From positions 443,476-507,475 of the forward strand of contig JAFWOT010000012.1 of NCBI GenBank assembly GCA_017509785.1: a stretch of 64,000 nucleotides of DNA, given 5' to 3'. The position numbers were made by a program, and so were the translations under genes. Positions 42,244 to 51,325 of the stretch are shown here, in pieces. Position 1 is the first letter of the stretch; the number at the start of each line of letters is the position of its first letter. Below the pieces are notes generated by a model that was not told the origin of the DNA, ran no database searches, and was given only the letters and a program-made list of their open reading frames with translations. The DNA comes from Clostridia bacterium (GTDB lineage: Bacteria; Bacillota; Clostridia; Christensenellales; CAG-138).

Positions 42244-43691
42244 CTGACATCTATCTCCTCAAGATCGGGGTATTCGACCCTCTCATGCCGCAGGGCGGAG
42301 AATGTCTCGAGGAAGCTCTCCTCGATCTTTTTGATCTCAACGAACGAGAGCGGCGAATCCCAGAGCATGCTGCCGCGCTTGTCCCACTTATGGGTTATGA
42401 CCTCGCGCACCTTCGCCCCGATCTCCTCGTTCGTCGGGTTGTTCATGGAGCGGACAGCCGCCTCGCAGCAATCGGCAAGGAGCAGTATCGCCGCCTCCTT
42501 CGTGTCGGGCTTTTTGGCGGGGTAGCGGAAGAGGCTCTCATCCACCTTCTCGCCCTCCTTCGCCTGCTTCACGGCCTTGTCGTAGAAGTAGACCATGACC
42601 GAATCCCCGTGATGCTGCCCGACTATGCGGATGACGTCCTTCGGGAATTTCGCCTTTTCGAGAAGGGTCACGCCGTCCTGCTGATGGGCGATTATGCGCT
42701 TCGCCGATTCGTAGGGATCGAGCTCGTCATGCATGTTGGCGCCGCGCTGATTCTCCTTGAAGCAGGCGGGGCAGCGGAGCTTGCCGACGTCGTGGAACAT
42801 GGCGGCGGTCCTTGTAAGGAGCGCGTCCGCGCCGATGCTTTCCGCCGCGGCTTCCGCAAGTGAGGCCGTCAGCAGGCTGTGATGATAGGTGCCGGGAGCC
42901 TCCGTCATGAGGCGCTTCAGGAGCTTGTTGTCGTTGCTCATGAGCTCGTTGAGGCGCGCCTCGGAGGCTATGTCGAATATGCTCTCGAATATGGGCATGA
43001 GCCCGACGGTGAGTACCCCGCAGACTATGCAGGAGCCGAGCAGCCAGAGGAGGCTCGCCCAGTAATCGGTAAAGAGCTCACCCGAGAAGAGCATCGCCGC
43101 GGTGAAGGTCACGACGCCCGCTATCCCCGCGAGGAACGCCGCGACGACCGTGGAAGCGCGGGTCTTTCTCATATGGAGGGCGTAAGTCGCCGTCAGACTC
43201 GATATCAGCACCGCGAACGCCGAAGCCGCGGGAGCGCTCGTCGAGAACCCGCCCGTGGCGGAGACTATCCCCGCCGTGACGGCAAGCGGCAGCGCAGCGA
43301 GCATGGCGGCCTTTTCATTCGCCATTATCGCGATGAGGAGCACGGCGAGCAGCGCCGGTGTGAAGCCGGCGTCTATGCGGGCGGTGACTATGCCCGTCAG
43401 CTCCATGAGCACCATGACTACCGAGATGAAGAGTATCTGCTTCACGCCGGATACGAGATCGCGGTGCTTTATAACGAGATAGAGCCCGAAAGCCGCGTGC
43501 GCCATGAGGAGCATCGTGAGCGCGCCGACGGCGGAATACGCCCCCCTGCCGGAAGCCAGCAGATGCCAGAGGAGCCCCGCGGCGGAGATGACGTACGCGC
43601 CGATGAGTATCAGCACGCCCGGCGCCGCGGAGGGGCTCCCGCCGCTTGCGGCGGGGTTCGGGTTCAGTTCGGTTTCCTCTCTCTTTTTCAA
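42240..43691 (-). CDS. 7TM-HD phosphohydrolase (PgpH-like) lacking the extracellular domain
   Basis: A 483-residue membrane protein with about seven hydrophobic helices (residues ~25-245) followed by an HD domain. The domain has TYHHSLLTASLAEAAAESIG, the MFHDVGKL His-Asp pair, IIAHQQDG and IVGQHHGDS. It matches the membrane and catalytic parts of PgpH, the c-di-AMP phosphodiesterase found at this position beside phoH and ybeY. The usual N-terminal 7TMR-HDED extracellular region of about 200-250 residues is absent; only a 22-residue Pro/Ser-rich tail precedes helix 1. c-di-AMP hydrolysis is the likely role. Confidence 0.87.
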   Translation of the reverse strand: MKKREETELNPNPAASGGSPSAAPGVLILIGAYVISAAGLLWHLLASGRGAYSAVGALTMLLMAHAAFGLYLVIKHRDLVSGVKQILFISVVMVLMELTGIVTARIDAGFTPALLAVLLIAIMANEKAAMLAALPLAVTAGIVSATGGFSTSAPAASAFAVLISSLTATYALHMRKTRASTVVAAFLAGIAGVVTFTAAMLFSGELFTDYWASLLWLLGSCIVCGVLTVGLMPIFESIFDIASEARLNELMSNDNKLLKRLMTEAPGTYHHSLLTASLAEAAAESIGADALLTRTAAMFHDVGKLRCPACFKENQRGANMHDELDPYESAKRIIAHQQDGVTLLEKAKFPKDVIRIVGQHHGDSVMVYFYDKAVKQAKEGEKVDESLFRYPAKKPDTKEAAILLLADCCEAAVRSMNNPTNEEIGAKVREVITHKWDKRGSMLWDSPLSFVEIKKIEESFLETFSALRHERVEYPDLEEIDVR

Positions 43692-43703
43692 GGTCTTCCT
43701 CCT

Positions 43704-44714
43704 TTAACGCGGGTCCGCCTCCCGCCTGCGTTCGGCGGCGGCGTTCGCCGCCCGCTCGTAGGCGTTGACTATCCTCTGCACCATCTCGTGCCTTACGACG
43801 TCGCGCGAGGTGAGCTTTATCATTGCGATCCCTTCAACGTCCGCCAGCACGCGCATAGCGTGGATGAGGCCGCTCTTCCTGTCCTGGGGGAGGTCTATCT
43901 GCGTGATGTCGCCCGTGACGACAACGCGCGAGCCCTCGCCGAAGCGGGTCAGGAACATCTTCATCTGCTCAATGGTGCAGTTCTGCGCCTCGTCGAGGAT
44001 TATGTAAGCGTCGTTCAGCGTGCGCCCGCGCATGTACGCAAGGGGCGCGACCTCTATGACGCCCCTCTCGGAGAGGAGCTTGAAATTCTCGGAGCCGAGG
44101 AATTCATAGAGCGCGTCATAGAGTGGACGAAGATAGGGATCGACCTTGTTCTGAAGATCCCCCGGGAGGAAGCCGAGCTTCTCCCCCGCCTCCACAGCGG
44201 GCCTCGTCAATATGATGCGGGAGACCTCCTTGTTCTTATAGGCGAGCACCGCCATCGCGACGGCAAGGTAGGTCTTGCCCGTGCCCGCGGGGCCTACTCC
44301 GAACACGACCGTATGCTTTTTCAGGGCGTTGACGTATTTCTTCTGGCCGAGGGTCTTGCACTTTATCTGCTTGCCCTTGTTCGTGAAGGCGACGACGTCG
44401 TCCGCAAGCTCCAGTATGAGCTCGGCGCTGCCCTCGCGGGCAAGGTCGATCGCGTAGCGGATCCTGCCGCGGTCGACGGATTCGCCCCTTCTGATGAGCT
44501 CGAGCAGCTTTTCTATCACGGCCGAAGCGGTCGCAACGGCCTCCTCCCCGCCGGAGATGCGGATACACTCCGCGTCTGTCGTAATATGGGCGAGCGTCTC
44601 CGCCTCGATTATTTTGAGGTTCTCGTCGAACACGCCGAAGAGCCGTATGAGCTCGTCCATCTGTTCGACTTCAACTGTTGTTTCGAATACTTCGTTTGTT
44701 CCGTTTTCTTCCAT
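43704..44714 (-). CDS. phoH: PhoH family protein
   Basis: A 336-residue PhoH. VFGVGPAGTGKTYLAVAMAV is Walker A, AYIILDEAQNCTIEQMKMFLTR Walker B and VVTGDITQIDLP the sensor-like motif. The N-terminal ~100 residues are the domain found in PhoH of this cluster. It is an RNA-helicase-like ATPase commonly placed upstream of ybeY. It follows yqfD by 3 bases. Confidence 0.95.
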   Translation of the reverse strand: MEENGTNEVFETTVEVEQMDELIRLFGVFDENLKIIEAETLAHITTDAECIRISGGEEAVATASAVIEKLLELIRRGESVDRGRIRYAIDLAREGSAELILELADDVVAFTNKGKQIKCKTLGQKKYVNALKKHTVVFGVGPAGTGKTYLAVAMAVLAYKNKEVSRIILTRPAVEAGEKLGFLPGDLQNKVDPYLRPLYDALYEFLGSENFKLLSERGVIEVAPLAYMRGRTLNDAYIILDEAQNCTIEQMKMFLTRFGEGSRVVVTGDITQIDLPQDRKSGLIHAMRVLADVEGIAMIKLTSRDVVRHEMVQRIVNAYERAANAAAERRREADPR

Positions 44715-44717
44715 ATC

Positions 44718-45857
44718 TCATTCCCGGGGTATCCCGATCCTTTCAGATGCCGTTACCGTAATTACGGCGGTTACAGCGCCGCCCTCGTCAATCATCTCGG
44801 TCGCGGCGGTTTTGATGAGCGCCCCTTTGGGGATCAGCTCATCGAGCTTTGCCTGCGCAAGCAGCCTTGCCCGCTCGCAGGCGCCGGCCTTCGTGTCGGA
44901 CTCCATGCGCTCAACGAGCTCGCAGACCTCGTATTCCGTCAGTGCGACGGGCAGCGGGCCGAAGAGGAGCCGCTCCCCGACGGGGACGGCCTCGTATGCC
45001 TCGAACCCGGTATCAAAGCCGAATTCGCGCCCGAACAGCCCGACCGTGACAGCGCGTTCGACCCTTCCGCTGCGGGTAAGCTTCGGTCTTTGAAGCTCCG
45101 CCGCGGCGCTCACCCGATAGAGCACCCGCCCCCAGACGACGCCCGAGGCGGGAACTCTCATCCCCTCCTTGAGGTTCGAGAGATCTCCCGTGATGAGGGG
45201 ATCGCCCTTTTTCACCGCGTCGCCCGGCTTTACGAGCGCGCGCCCGCTCGTGACGGAGATGCTGCTTATCACGCAGTCCTTTTCGGCGGTTATCACGGCG
45301 GCTTCGCCCGCGGCCGGGGCGGGCTCGGAATACCCGAAGCCCGAAACGGATACCGTCAGCTTCACCCCGCGAAGGGTCACCTTGGCGTTGACGATGCGCG
45401 GATCGAGCATCAGCGCCCGAGCCGTGCCCGCAATGGCGTTCCTGTTCCGGCGGGAACCGACGGAAGCTCCGAGCGCCGCGAGCTTTTCCTTTATCTCCGC
45501 TTCCGGCAATGAGGCGGATCCGACCTCGATGAACCATATTCTCGTCGAGAGCACAGCGAGCGCCGCCAGAAAGACGAGCAGCGAAACGGCGAACACGGCG
45601 TTCGCCCGAAGGAGCTGCACGCGCCCGGCAGCGCCGAGCCGGCGATCCACGCGCACGCGGCAGCCGCTCCCGCGGCGGATAATGCGCAGCCTTCCCATGC
45701 ACCGGGAGGGGATCTCCGCGTTTATGGCAGAACCCTGCCTTGAGGCGTTTTTAACGGGTATCCCGGAGGCGATGACTTTATCCATCAATTTTTCGGGATA
45801 CTTCCCCACTATGCTTATATTAACATATCCCGCATGATATTTCCATACCTTCATCAA
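44718..45857 (-). CDS. yqfD: Sporulation protein YqfD
   Basis: A 379-residue YqfD (SpoIV-associated, stage IV) membrane protein. The N-terminal ~80 residues are the FtsQ/POTRA-like preface, one transmembrane helix follows (AVFAVSLLVFLAALAVLST), and the extracytoplasmic part has RIWFIEVGSASLPEAEIKEKLAALG and the KDCVISSISVTSGRALVKPGDAVKKGDPLI segment. It is needed for spore formation in Bacillus. Paired with yqfC, it indicates descent from endospore formers. It overlaps yqfC by four bases. Confidence 0.92.
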   Translation of the reverse strand: MMKVWKYHAGYVNISIVGKYPEKLMDKVIASGIPVKNASRQGSAINAEIPSRCMGRLRIIRRGSGCRVRVDRRLGAAGRVQLLRANAVFAVSLLVFLAALAVLSTRIWFIEVGSASLPEAEIKEKLAALGASVGSRRNRNAIAGTARALMLDPRIVNAKVTLRGVKLTVSVSGFGYSEPAPAAGEAAVITAEKDCVISSISVTSGRALVKPGDAVKKGDPLITGDLSNLKEGMRVPASGVVWGRVLYRVSAAAELQRPKLTRSGRVERAVTVGLFGREFGFDTGFEAYEAVPVGERLLFGPLPVALTEYEVCELVERMESDTKAGACERARLLAQAKLDELIPKGALIKTAATEMIDEGGAVTAVITVTASERIGIPRE

Positions 45858-46168
45858 AATTTACTCCCGTTTGCCGCCGGTTTCCTGTTTTCGAACGCGA
45901 CGAGGGTTATCTCGCCCTCGAGCAGCATCTCGTCGCCGTCCATCTCGGGGGCCGCAAGCCCTTCGCCCTCTATCCTTATAACGCCGAGCCTTGAGTAAAG
46001 CCGCACGAGGCAGGGCGTCAATTGGAGTATCCCCGTGTGATGCTCGACCGTCAGGTACCTCCCGCCCGTCAGGGATATCTTCGGAAGTACGCAGTCGGCG
46101 TCCGCGGGGAGACCCATCGCCGCGAGCCTGCGCGCCCCGCGGTCGGATCCCGTTTTCGATCTTTTCAC
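45854..46168 (-). CDS. yqfC: Sporulation protein YqfC
   Basis: A 104-residue YabP/YqfC family protein with PKISLTGGRYLTVEHHTGILQLTP and the VRIEGEGL-like IRIEGEGLAAPEM segment. It works with YqfD during sporulation. The start is GTG at 46168, after GGAGG at a rather long distance. It heads the yqfC-yqfD-phoH-HD-ybeY-cdd-era operon. A GCGC-GAAAA-GCGC hairpin lies upstream, near 46204-46216. Confidence 0.9.
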   Translation of the reverse strand: MKRSKTGSDRGARRLAAMGLPADADCVLPKISLTGGRYLTVEHHTGILQLTPCLVRLYSRLGVIRIEGEGLAAPEMDGDEMLLEGEITLVAFENRKPAANGSKF

Positions 46169-46226
46169 GCTGTGGATCAGCCTCCGTTTTTTCTTTATGA
46201 TATGCGCGAAAAGCGCGTTTTAATGC

Positions 46227-46253
46227 AAAAAAGCCCCCGGGCTTTGCCCGGGG
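46227..46253 (-). terminator. Terminator after the Card1-like nuclease gene
   Basis: On the minus strand CCCCGGGC-AAA-GCCCGGGG followed by GC and six T. Confidence 0.85.
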
Positions 46254-46270
46254 ACCTGTTGAATATCGGT

Positions 46271-47479
46271 TCATGCCTTCGGCTTCTCGTCGAGCCACGT
46301 GGGTTCGATGAGCTTTTCGGCGACAGCTTCGCGGCCCTTTTCTATATCGGCGCGTTCGACGATTATGATCCCCATATCCCGCGCGCGCATGTAGGTGGCC
46401 CAGTTCTCCTTTGAGAGGGGGACCGCCGTCGCAAGCACGACGTTCGCATCCCTGCCGCCGAAGCGGCGGGCGAGGTAGTCTATCTCGTAGAGGTCGCGCG
46501 TGTCGGGCCTTGCGGATTTGCAGGAGACGAACACGGACGAGAGCCCCTTCGTCATCACGACGTCAAGCTCGTTGGTGGTGTCGTTGAAATTTCCGTGGAG
46601 GACGCCGTCCCAATCGAATACGACGCTCATGCGGACGTCGTCGAAGCGCCCGCTCTCCAGAGCGGAAACGTATATGAGCAGCTCAAGGCACATGCCGACC
46701 GTCGTCAGCAGCTCCTTCATGAACCCGTTCGCGAAACGGAAACTTATGCTCTCGCCATCCGTCGCGAGCTCGCGTATTGCGCCCGCCCGCAGGAGCTCGT
46801 TGAGCAGCCTCTTATTCGCGTAGAGGAGCATGGAATTATTGAGAAGGGTCGAAGGAGCCGTGAAGAGCTGGGTGCGCGAATCGTAATAATGCCTGCAGGC
46901 GTACTGCAGATACTCCGAAAACGCGTTCCATACGGAGAGGTTCCGGGCGTAGATATCGAGCACGGCGTTCGCGGCCTCGCGGTCCTTCTCATAGGGGGAG
47001 GCCGAATGTCCGCTCCCGGTGACGAGGCCGACGCCCATGGCGATCGCCCTTTCCACCGTCAGCGGCTCGGGGCGGTGGGAGGTTATCTCCTCCGCCATGC
47101 CGTGTATGTTTATGAACTTCCCCCTCCGCGAATCGAAGAAGAAGGCCTTCGTGCCGTTCCTCTTGCAGTACCTGTGCGCGGCGATGAGCGCCCCCGTCGG
47201 GCCGCCCGTCATATCGATGCAGCAATCGCCGTATCTCTTCACGACCTCGCCTATCTTTTGAAAGAGCGAGCCCAAAGAACGGCTGCCAATGTCGATGAAT
47301 TTGACCTCCGCGTCCGCGTTGCCGCAGGCCTTGCGGATGAATCGGATCATGCCCTCGCGCGTGGCCTTGTCCGGCACGAAGCCGCCCGAAAGGAACACGG
47401 TCCTTTCGGGGCGGAACGTCATCGCGGCGGCAAGATCGTCAAACTGTTCGTTAACGTAAAGCTCTATGAGCGTCTTCAT
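46271..47479 (-). CDS. Orphan Card1/Can2-like CARF nuclease (DUF1887)
   Basis: A 402-residue protein in two parts. The N-terminal half looks like a CARF domain: TVFLSGGF near residue 27, then a strand and loop CIDMTGGPTGALIAAHRYC (87-105), equivalent to the NxTGGTK ligand loop of Card1. The C-terminal half matches the PD-(D/E)xK nuclease of Card1/Can2: Glu266 in CLELLIYV, Asp306 in NELDVV, Lys321 in SCKS, and LYEIDYLARRFGG. Card1 is activated by cyclic tetra-adenylate in type III CRISPR immunity. No cas gene or CRISPR array is in this window. It starts directly after the M42 peptidase stop, as the last gene of an operon. Ligand and target are unknown. Confidence 0.72.
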   Translation of the reverse strand: MKTLIELYVNEQFDDLAAAMTFRPERTVFLSGGFVPDKATREGMIRFIRKACGNADAEVKFIDIGSRSLGSLFQKIGEVVKRYGDCCIDMTGGPTGALIAAHRYCKRNGTKAFFFDSRRGKFINIHGMAEEITSHRPEPLTVERAIAMGVGLVTGSGHSASPYEKDREAANAVLDIYARNLSVWNAFSEYLQYACRHYYDSRTQLFTAPSTLLNNSMLLYANKRLLNELLRAGAIRELATDGESISFRFANGFMKELLTTVGMCLELLIYVSALESGRFDDVRMSVVFDWDGVLHGNFNDTTNELDVVMTKGLSSVFVSCKSARPDTRDLYEIDYLARRFGGRDANVVLATAVPLSKENWATYMRARDMGIIIVERADIEKGREAVAEKLIEPTWLDEKPKA

Positions 47480-48496
47480 TTATTCGACCGAAAGCCCCAT
47501 AACAAGCTTCAGGGTGTTTTCCGCGCCCTTTATATGGGAGCGCTCGTACCCGTGGGAAGCGTACACGCCCGCGCCGATGAGGCCGTGGCGCAGGTCGTAG
47601 CCCGCGTCGAGGGCGGCGTCCGCGTCGGAACCGTAGAAGGGGTATACGTCGAGCGCGTAATCGAGGCCGAGGCGCTTCGCGGCGTCGATGAGCTCTCCCG
47701 TGAGATCGTAATTGTACGGACCGTGGGAATCCTTAACGCAGATGGAGACCTGCTCCTCGCGGCACTCGAGGCCGAGCCCCACGCAGCCCATATCGACGGA
47801 GATGATGTCCCTCGCGTCGCGCGGGACTCCGGAGGAGCAGCCATGACCTACCTCCTCAAATACGGTGATGTAGATGTAGACCTTGCGGCGGAGCCTGAGA
47901 CCCTCCTCCTTTATGCGCCTCGCAAAGTCGAGGAGTACAGCAACGGAGAGCTTGTCGTCAAGGAAGCGGCTCTTGATATAGCCCGACTCCGTCACGCGGA
48001 AGCGCGGCTCGAAGCAGACGTAATCGCCCGTCGCAATGCCGAGCTTCACGGTATCCTCGCGGGTCCTGACGAACTCGTCGAGCACGAGCTCCATATTGTC
48101 CCAATTGCGCTCCTGCTTGGAATAATCCCCGTTGACATGGACGGAGGGATCGTTCATCTGGAAGCAGCCCTCGTACTTTTTGCCGTCGCGGGTGTAGACC
48201 CATGCGTTCTCGCACTCGGCGTTGTTGGGGTTCATGCCGCCTATCCTTGTGAGGCGCAGGCGGCCGTTGGACTTGACCTCCGCCACCATGCCGCCGAGGG
48301 TGTCGAGATGCGCGGAGAACACGACGGGCTCTCCCTCGCCGCCGAGGCAGCAGAGCACGCAGCCCTTGTTCGTCATCTCGGGCTCATAGCCGAGCCCACG
48401 CAGACGGTCCATCGCATAATTCGCCGCGGCCTTGGTAAAGCCGGTGGGGCTGTCGATGGAGATGATCTTTTCGAGTTCCTTTATAATGCTGTTCAT
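47480..48496 (-). CDS. M42 family metallopeptidase
   Basis: A 338-residue dinuclear-zinc aminopeptidase of family M42. IDSPTGFTKAAANYAM starts the domain; VFSAHLDTLGGMVAEV has the first zinc His-Asp, FLDDKLSVAVLLDF the bridging Asp, TVFEEVGHGCSSGV the catalytic Glu pair, and VDMGCVG and SHGYERSHIKG the remaining ligands. Such enzymes trim short peptides in the cytoplasm. An upstream in-frame ATG at 48526 lies inside the previous gene; AAAGGAT upstream supports ATG 48496. Confidence 0.93.
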   Translation of the reverse strand: MNSIIKELEKIISIDSPTGFTKAAANYAMDRLRGLGYEPEMTNKGCVLCCLGGEGEPVVFSAHLDTLGGMVAEVKSNGRLRLTRIGGMNPNNAECENAWVYTRDGKKYEGCFQMNDPSVHVNGDYSKQERNWDNMELVLDEFVRTREDTVKLGIATGDYVCFEPRFRVTESGYIKSRFLDDKLSVAVLLDFARRIKEEGLRLRRKVYIYITVFEEVGHGCSSGVPRDARDIISVDMGCVGLGLECREEQVSICVKDSHGPYNYDLTGELIDAAKRLGLDYALDVYPFYGSDADAALDAGYDLRHGLIGAGVYASHGYERSHIKGAENTLKLVMGLSVE

Positions 48497-48519
48497 ATCA
48501 ATGATCCTTTCGGTTTGAT

Positions 48520-49554
48520 CTACCATTTGTTGCGGACCTTTTCGGCAAAGCCGAGGAAGTCCTTCAGTTCTATCCTTCTGCCGTCGTCGAGCACGGCTGT
48601 CCCGCTGAACCTGCCGAACACCTGGTGCTGATCGCTCATTATGATCCCGAGGGATATCCTCGCCTTCCTGTCGATGATGGGGGTGAAATCCATCTCGAAC
48701 CTGCCGTCCGTCGAAGTGAAGCGCCAGGGCTCCTCATAGAGTTCACGGCCCTGCCCGTCCTTCGGAATGAGGAATTCCACACCCTCGAGCTTGTGGGCGA
48801 CTCCGTCATAGAAGAGCATGTTCTCGGAAGCGGCGGAGGTATCCCCGAAGCCGTAACCGATGTTGAAGCCGAACCTGTGCCCGCCGGTCTCTCCCTGCGC
48901 CGCGCCCCAGTACCAGGTATTGTCGTAAGTCCATACTCCCCTGCCCCAATCGAGCAGGCCGTATGAATTGCCGGGGGTGAACTTATACTTCTTGCGGTCG
49001 AACCACACCGTCCCGGAGGCTCGCATGCCGACGATCTTCTGATTATAGTAGAAGGCGGTCTTCTTTCCGGGGAAGGGGGTCGATATCACCATCGAATCCC
49101 GCGGCTCGTCCGTGAGGAGTATGTCGCACTCAAGATCGTCCTTCTTCCTGAACCGGCGAAAGAGCACCTTCAGCCGCCTGCCGCCCTCCTCATGGGTGAA
49201 GCTGAGCTTCACGCGGCGGCTGTTATAGACGACGTCGCCGCTCTCCGATGAGGACGGGAGCTTTATCCTGCCGTTGGTAAGAGGGATGATGACGCTCTTT
49301 GTCGTTTCGGAGCGCTTCCCGAAGTCGATGAACGAAACGCTCATCATGCCCATGTAGGAGTTGTCGTCGCAGGTGAGGGCGACGGCGAATCGGTCGTTGT
49401 GGATGAGATAATAATCCCACTCCTTTATGCGCATCCTGCCGCCCCTGACCGCCGAGCGGTCGTAGACGAGTATCGGGTACTTGGCGTAGCCCGCCTCATA
49501 AAGGGAGCCGTCGTCATTGAGGAGCGGAGCCGGGGTGTTTATCTCGTGCTGCAT
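48520..49554 (-). CDS. DUF2804 family protein
   Basis: A 344-residue protein matching DUF2804: starting NTPAPLLNDDGSLYEAGYAKYPILVYDR, with the KEWDYYLIHNDRFAVALT, YNQKIVGMRASGTV and GLLDWGRGVWTYDNTWYWGAAQG stretches characteristic of the family. It is a predicted beta-rich, lipocalin-like fold with no known activity; some relatives are annotated as tocopherol-cyclase-like. It lies 4 bases after the ABC exporter gene and 23 before the peptidase gene. Confidence 0.88.
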   Translation of the reverse strand: MQHEINTPAPLLNDDGSLYEAGYAKYPILVYDRSAVRGGRMRIKEWDYYLIHNDRFAVALTCDDNSYMGMMSVSFIDFGKRSETTKSVIIPLTNGRIKLPSSSESGDVVYNSRRVKLSFTHEEGGRRLKVLFRRFRKKDDLECDILLTDEPRDSMVISTPFPGKKTAFYYNQKIVGMRASGTVWFDRKKYKFTPGNSYGLLDWGRGVWTYDNTWYWGAAQGETGGHRFGFNIGYGFGDTSAASENMLFYDGVAHKLEGVEFLIPKDGQGRELYEEPWRFTSTDGRFEMDFTPIIDRKARISLGIIMSDQHQVFGRFSGTAVLDDGRRIELKDFLGFAEKVRNKW

Positions 49555-49558
49555 GGGG

Positions 49559-51325
49559 TCATTCCTTTCCGTAGAGGAGGTTCTGCGCGTCGTGGAGGAG
49601 CTTGTACGCGCCGTTCAGCTTTATGAGCTCCTCATGCGTGCCGCGCTCCAATATGCCCGTTTCGTCGATGACTATTATCTCGTCGGCGTTCCTGACCGTC
49701 GAGAGCCTGTGCGCGATTATGAGCGTCGTGCGGCCGACGGAGAGCCGCTCCAGCGCCGAGGATATCTTCGCCTCCGTCGCGGAATCGAGGGCGCTCGTCG
49801 CCTCGTCGAGTATGAGTATCGGCGGGTTTTTGAGGAATATCCTCGCGATCGAGACGCGCTGCTTCTGCCCGCCGGAGAGGGTTATCCCGCGCTCGCCGAC
49901 GACGGTCTCATAGCCCTCGGGCATCTTCATAATATCGTCGTGGATCTCGGCCCTTTTTGCCGCCTCGACTATCTCCTCGTCGGTGGCGTCGAGCCTGCCG
50001 TAGCGGATGTTCTCCTTTATTGAGGCCGCAAAGAGGAACACGTCCTGCTGGACTATGCCGATGTTCCCGCGAAGCGAGCGCATCGTGACCTCGCGCACGT
50101 CATGCCCGTCGACCGTGACGGCGCCGTCGATCACCTCATAAAAGCGGGGTATGAGGTGGCAGAGCGTGGTCTTTCCACCGCCGGAGGGGCCGACAAGGGC
50201 GACCGTCTTCCCGTGCGGGACGGTGAGGCTGATATGATCGAGCACGTGCCTGCCGTCCTCGGAATAGGCGAAGGAGACGTCCCTGAATTCGATATCGCCC
50301 CTGACGTCACGAAGCTCGACGGCGTTCGGGGAATCGGTTATCTCGGGGTCGGTGTCCATTATCTCGATAAAGCGGCGGAAACCCGCCATGCCGGAGGTGT
50401 ACTGCTCCGTGAACATTGCAAGCTTTCTGATGGGCGAGGTGAACGAGGTGATGTAGAGCAGGAACACGAAGAGATCGTTGGAGGTCATCTCCCCCCGGCC
50501 CGAGATTATGAGCACGCCCGCGAAGCCCAGCACGAGCACCTTCAGTATGGTGGTGAAGAACTCCATCCCGCACATGAATTTGCCCATCGCCTTGTAGTTC
50601 ATGGCCTTGGCGTGCAGATACCTGCGGCTGCCGTTATCGAACTTTTCGATCTCGTGATCCTCGTTGGTGAAGGCTTTGGCGACCCTCGCGCCCGAGATGG
50701 CGGATTCGATATCCGCGTTGATGCCGGCGATGCTCTCCTTCACCTTGCGAGAGGTCAGGTTGAGCTGCTTCCTCAGATACATGACGAAGAACACCATGAT
50801 GGGGATGGTCGCCATCAGCATGAGGGAGAGCTTGAGATCGATGGTCGCCATCGCGATGAAGGAGCCTATGAACGTGACGAGCGAAATGAACAGATCCTCC
50901 GGGCCGTGATGAGCGAGCTCGACTACGTCGAAGAGATCGGTCGTGCATCTTGCCATGAGCTTGCCCGTCCTCGACTTATCGTAAAACGAGAAGCCGAGCT
51001 TCTGCAGATGCGTGAATACGTCGTGGCGCATGTCGGTCTCGATATAGACTCCGAGCACGTGCCCGTAGTAGGTGACGAAATAATTGCACGCGGCGCGCGC
51101 GATATGCATGAGCACCGCGATCGAGATCAGTATGAGGAAGGGGCGCATCGTATCCGCGCCGGGGACGACGTACTCGTTGAGAGCGTTCCTCGCCATCAGC
51201 GGGTAGACGATATCCACCGCGGAGATCATGAGCGCGCAGAGCATATCCGCCGTGAAGAGCGGGAGATGCCCGCGGTAATAGCTTATAAACCGCCGGATGA
51301 CGCCGTGCTTATTCCCTGTTTTCAT
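49559..51325 (-). CDS. ABC exporter, fused membrane and ATPase domains
   Basis: A 588-residue half-transporter of the MsbA/MdlB/YknV type. Six transmembrane helices occupy residues ~15-305. The ATPase has Walker A VGPSGGGKTTLCHLIPRFY, the Q-loop IVQQDVFLF, signature ITLSGGQKQRVSIARIF, Walker B LILDEATSALDSATE and IIAHRLSTVRNAD. It probably exports a lipid, peptide or drug as a homodimer. GGGGGAGGG before ATG 51325 decides the start over ATG 51349. The end of the small membrane protein gene overlaps it by 17 bases. Confidence 0.94.
   Translation of the reverse strand: MKTGNKHGVIRRFISYYRGHLPLFTADMLCALMISAVDIVYPLMARNALNEYVVPGADTMRPFLILISIAVLMHIARAACNYFVTYYGHVLGVYIETDMRHDVFTHLQKLGFSFYDKSRTGKLMARCTTDLFDVVELAHHGPEDLFISLVTFIGSFIAMATIDLKLSLMLMATIPIMVFFVMYLRKQLNLTSRKVKESIAGINADIESAISGARVAKAFTNEDHEIEKFDNGSRRYLHAKAMNYKAMGKFMCGMEFFTTILKVLVLGFAGVLIISGRGEMTSNDLFVFLLYITSFTSPIRKLAMFTEQYTSGMAGFRRFIEIMDTDPEITDSPNAVELRDVRGDIEFRDVSFAYSEDGRHVLDHISLTVPHGKTVALVGPSGGGKTTLCHLIPRFYEVIDGAVTVDGHDVREVTMRSLRGNIGIVQQDVFLFAASIKENIRYGRLDATDEEIVEAAKRAEIHDDIMKMPEGYETVVGERGITLSGGQKQRVSIARIFLKNPPILILDEATSALDSATEAKISSALERLSVGRTTLIIAHRLSTVRNADEIIVIDETGILERGTHEELIKLNGAYKLLHDAQNLLYGKE

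Noticed and set aside
42879..45512. 877-codon open frame on the plus strand
   Set aside because: It runs antisense across three well-supported genes (HD phosphohydrolase, phoH, yqfD).
46595..48631. 678-codon open frame on the plus strand
   Set aside because: Antisense to the Card1-like nuclease and M42 peptidase; no domain recognised and no ribosome-binding site.
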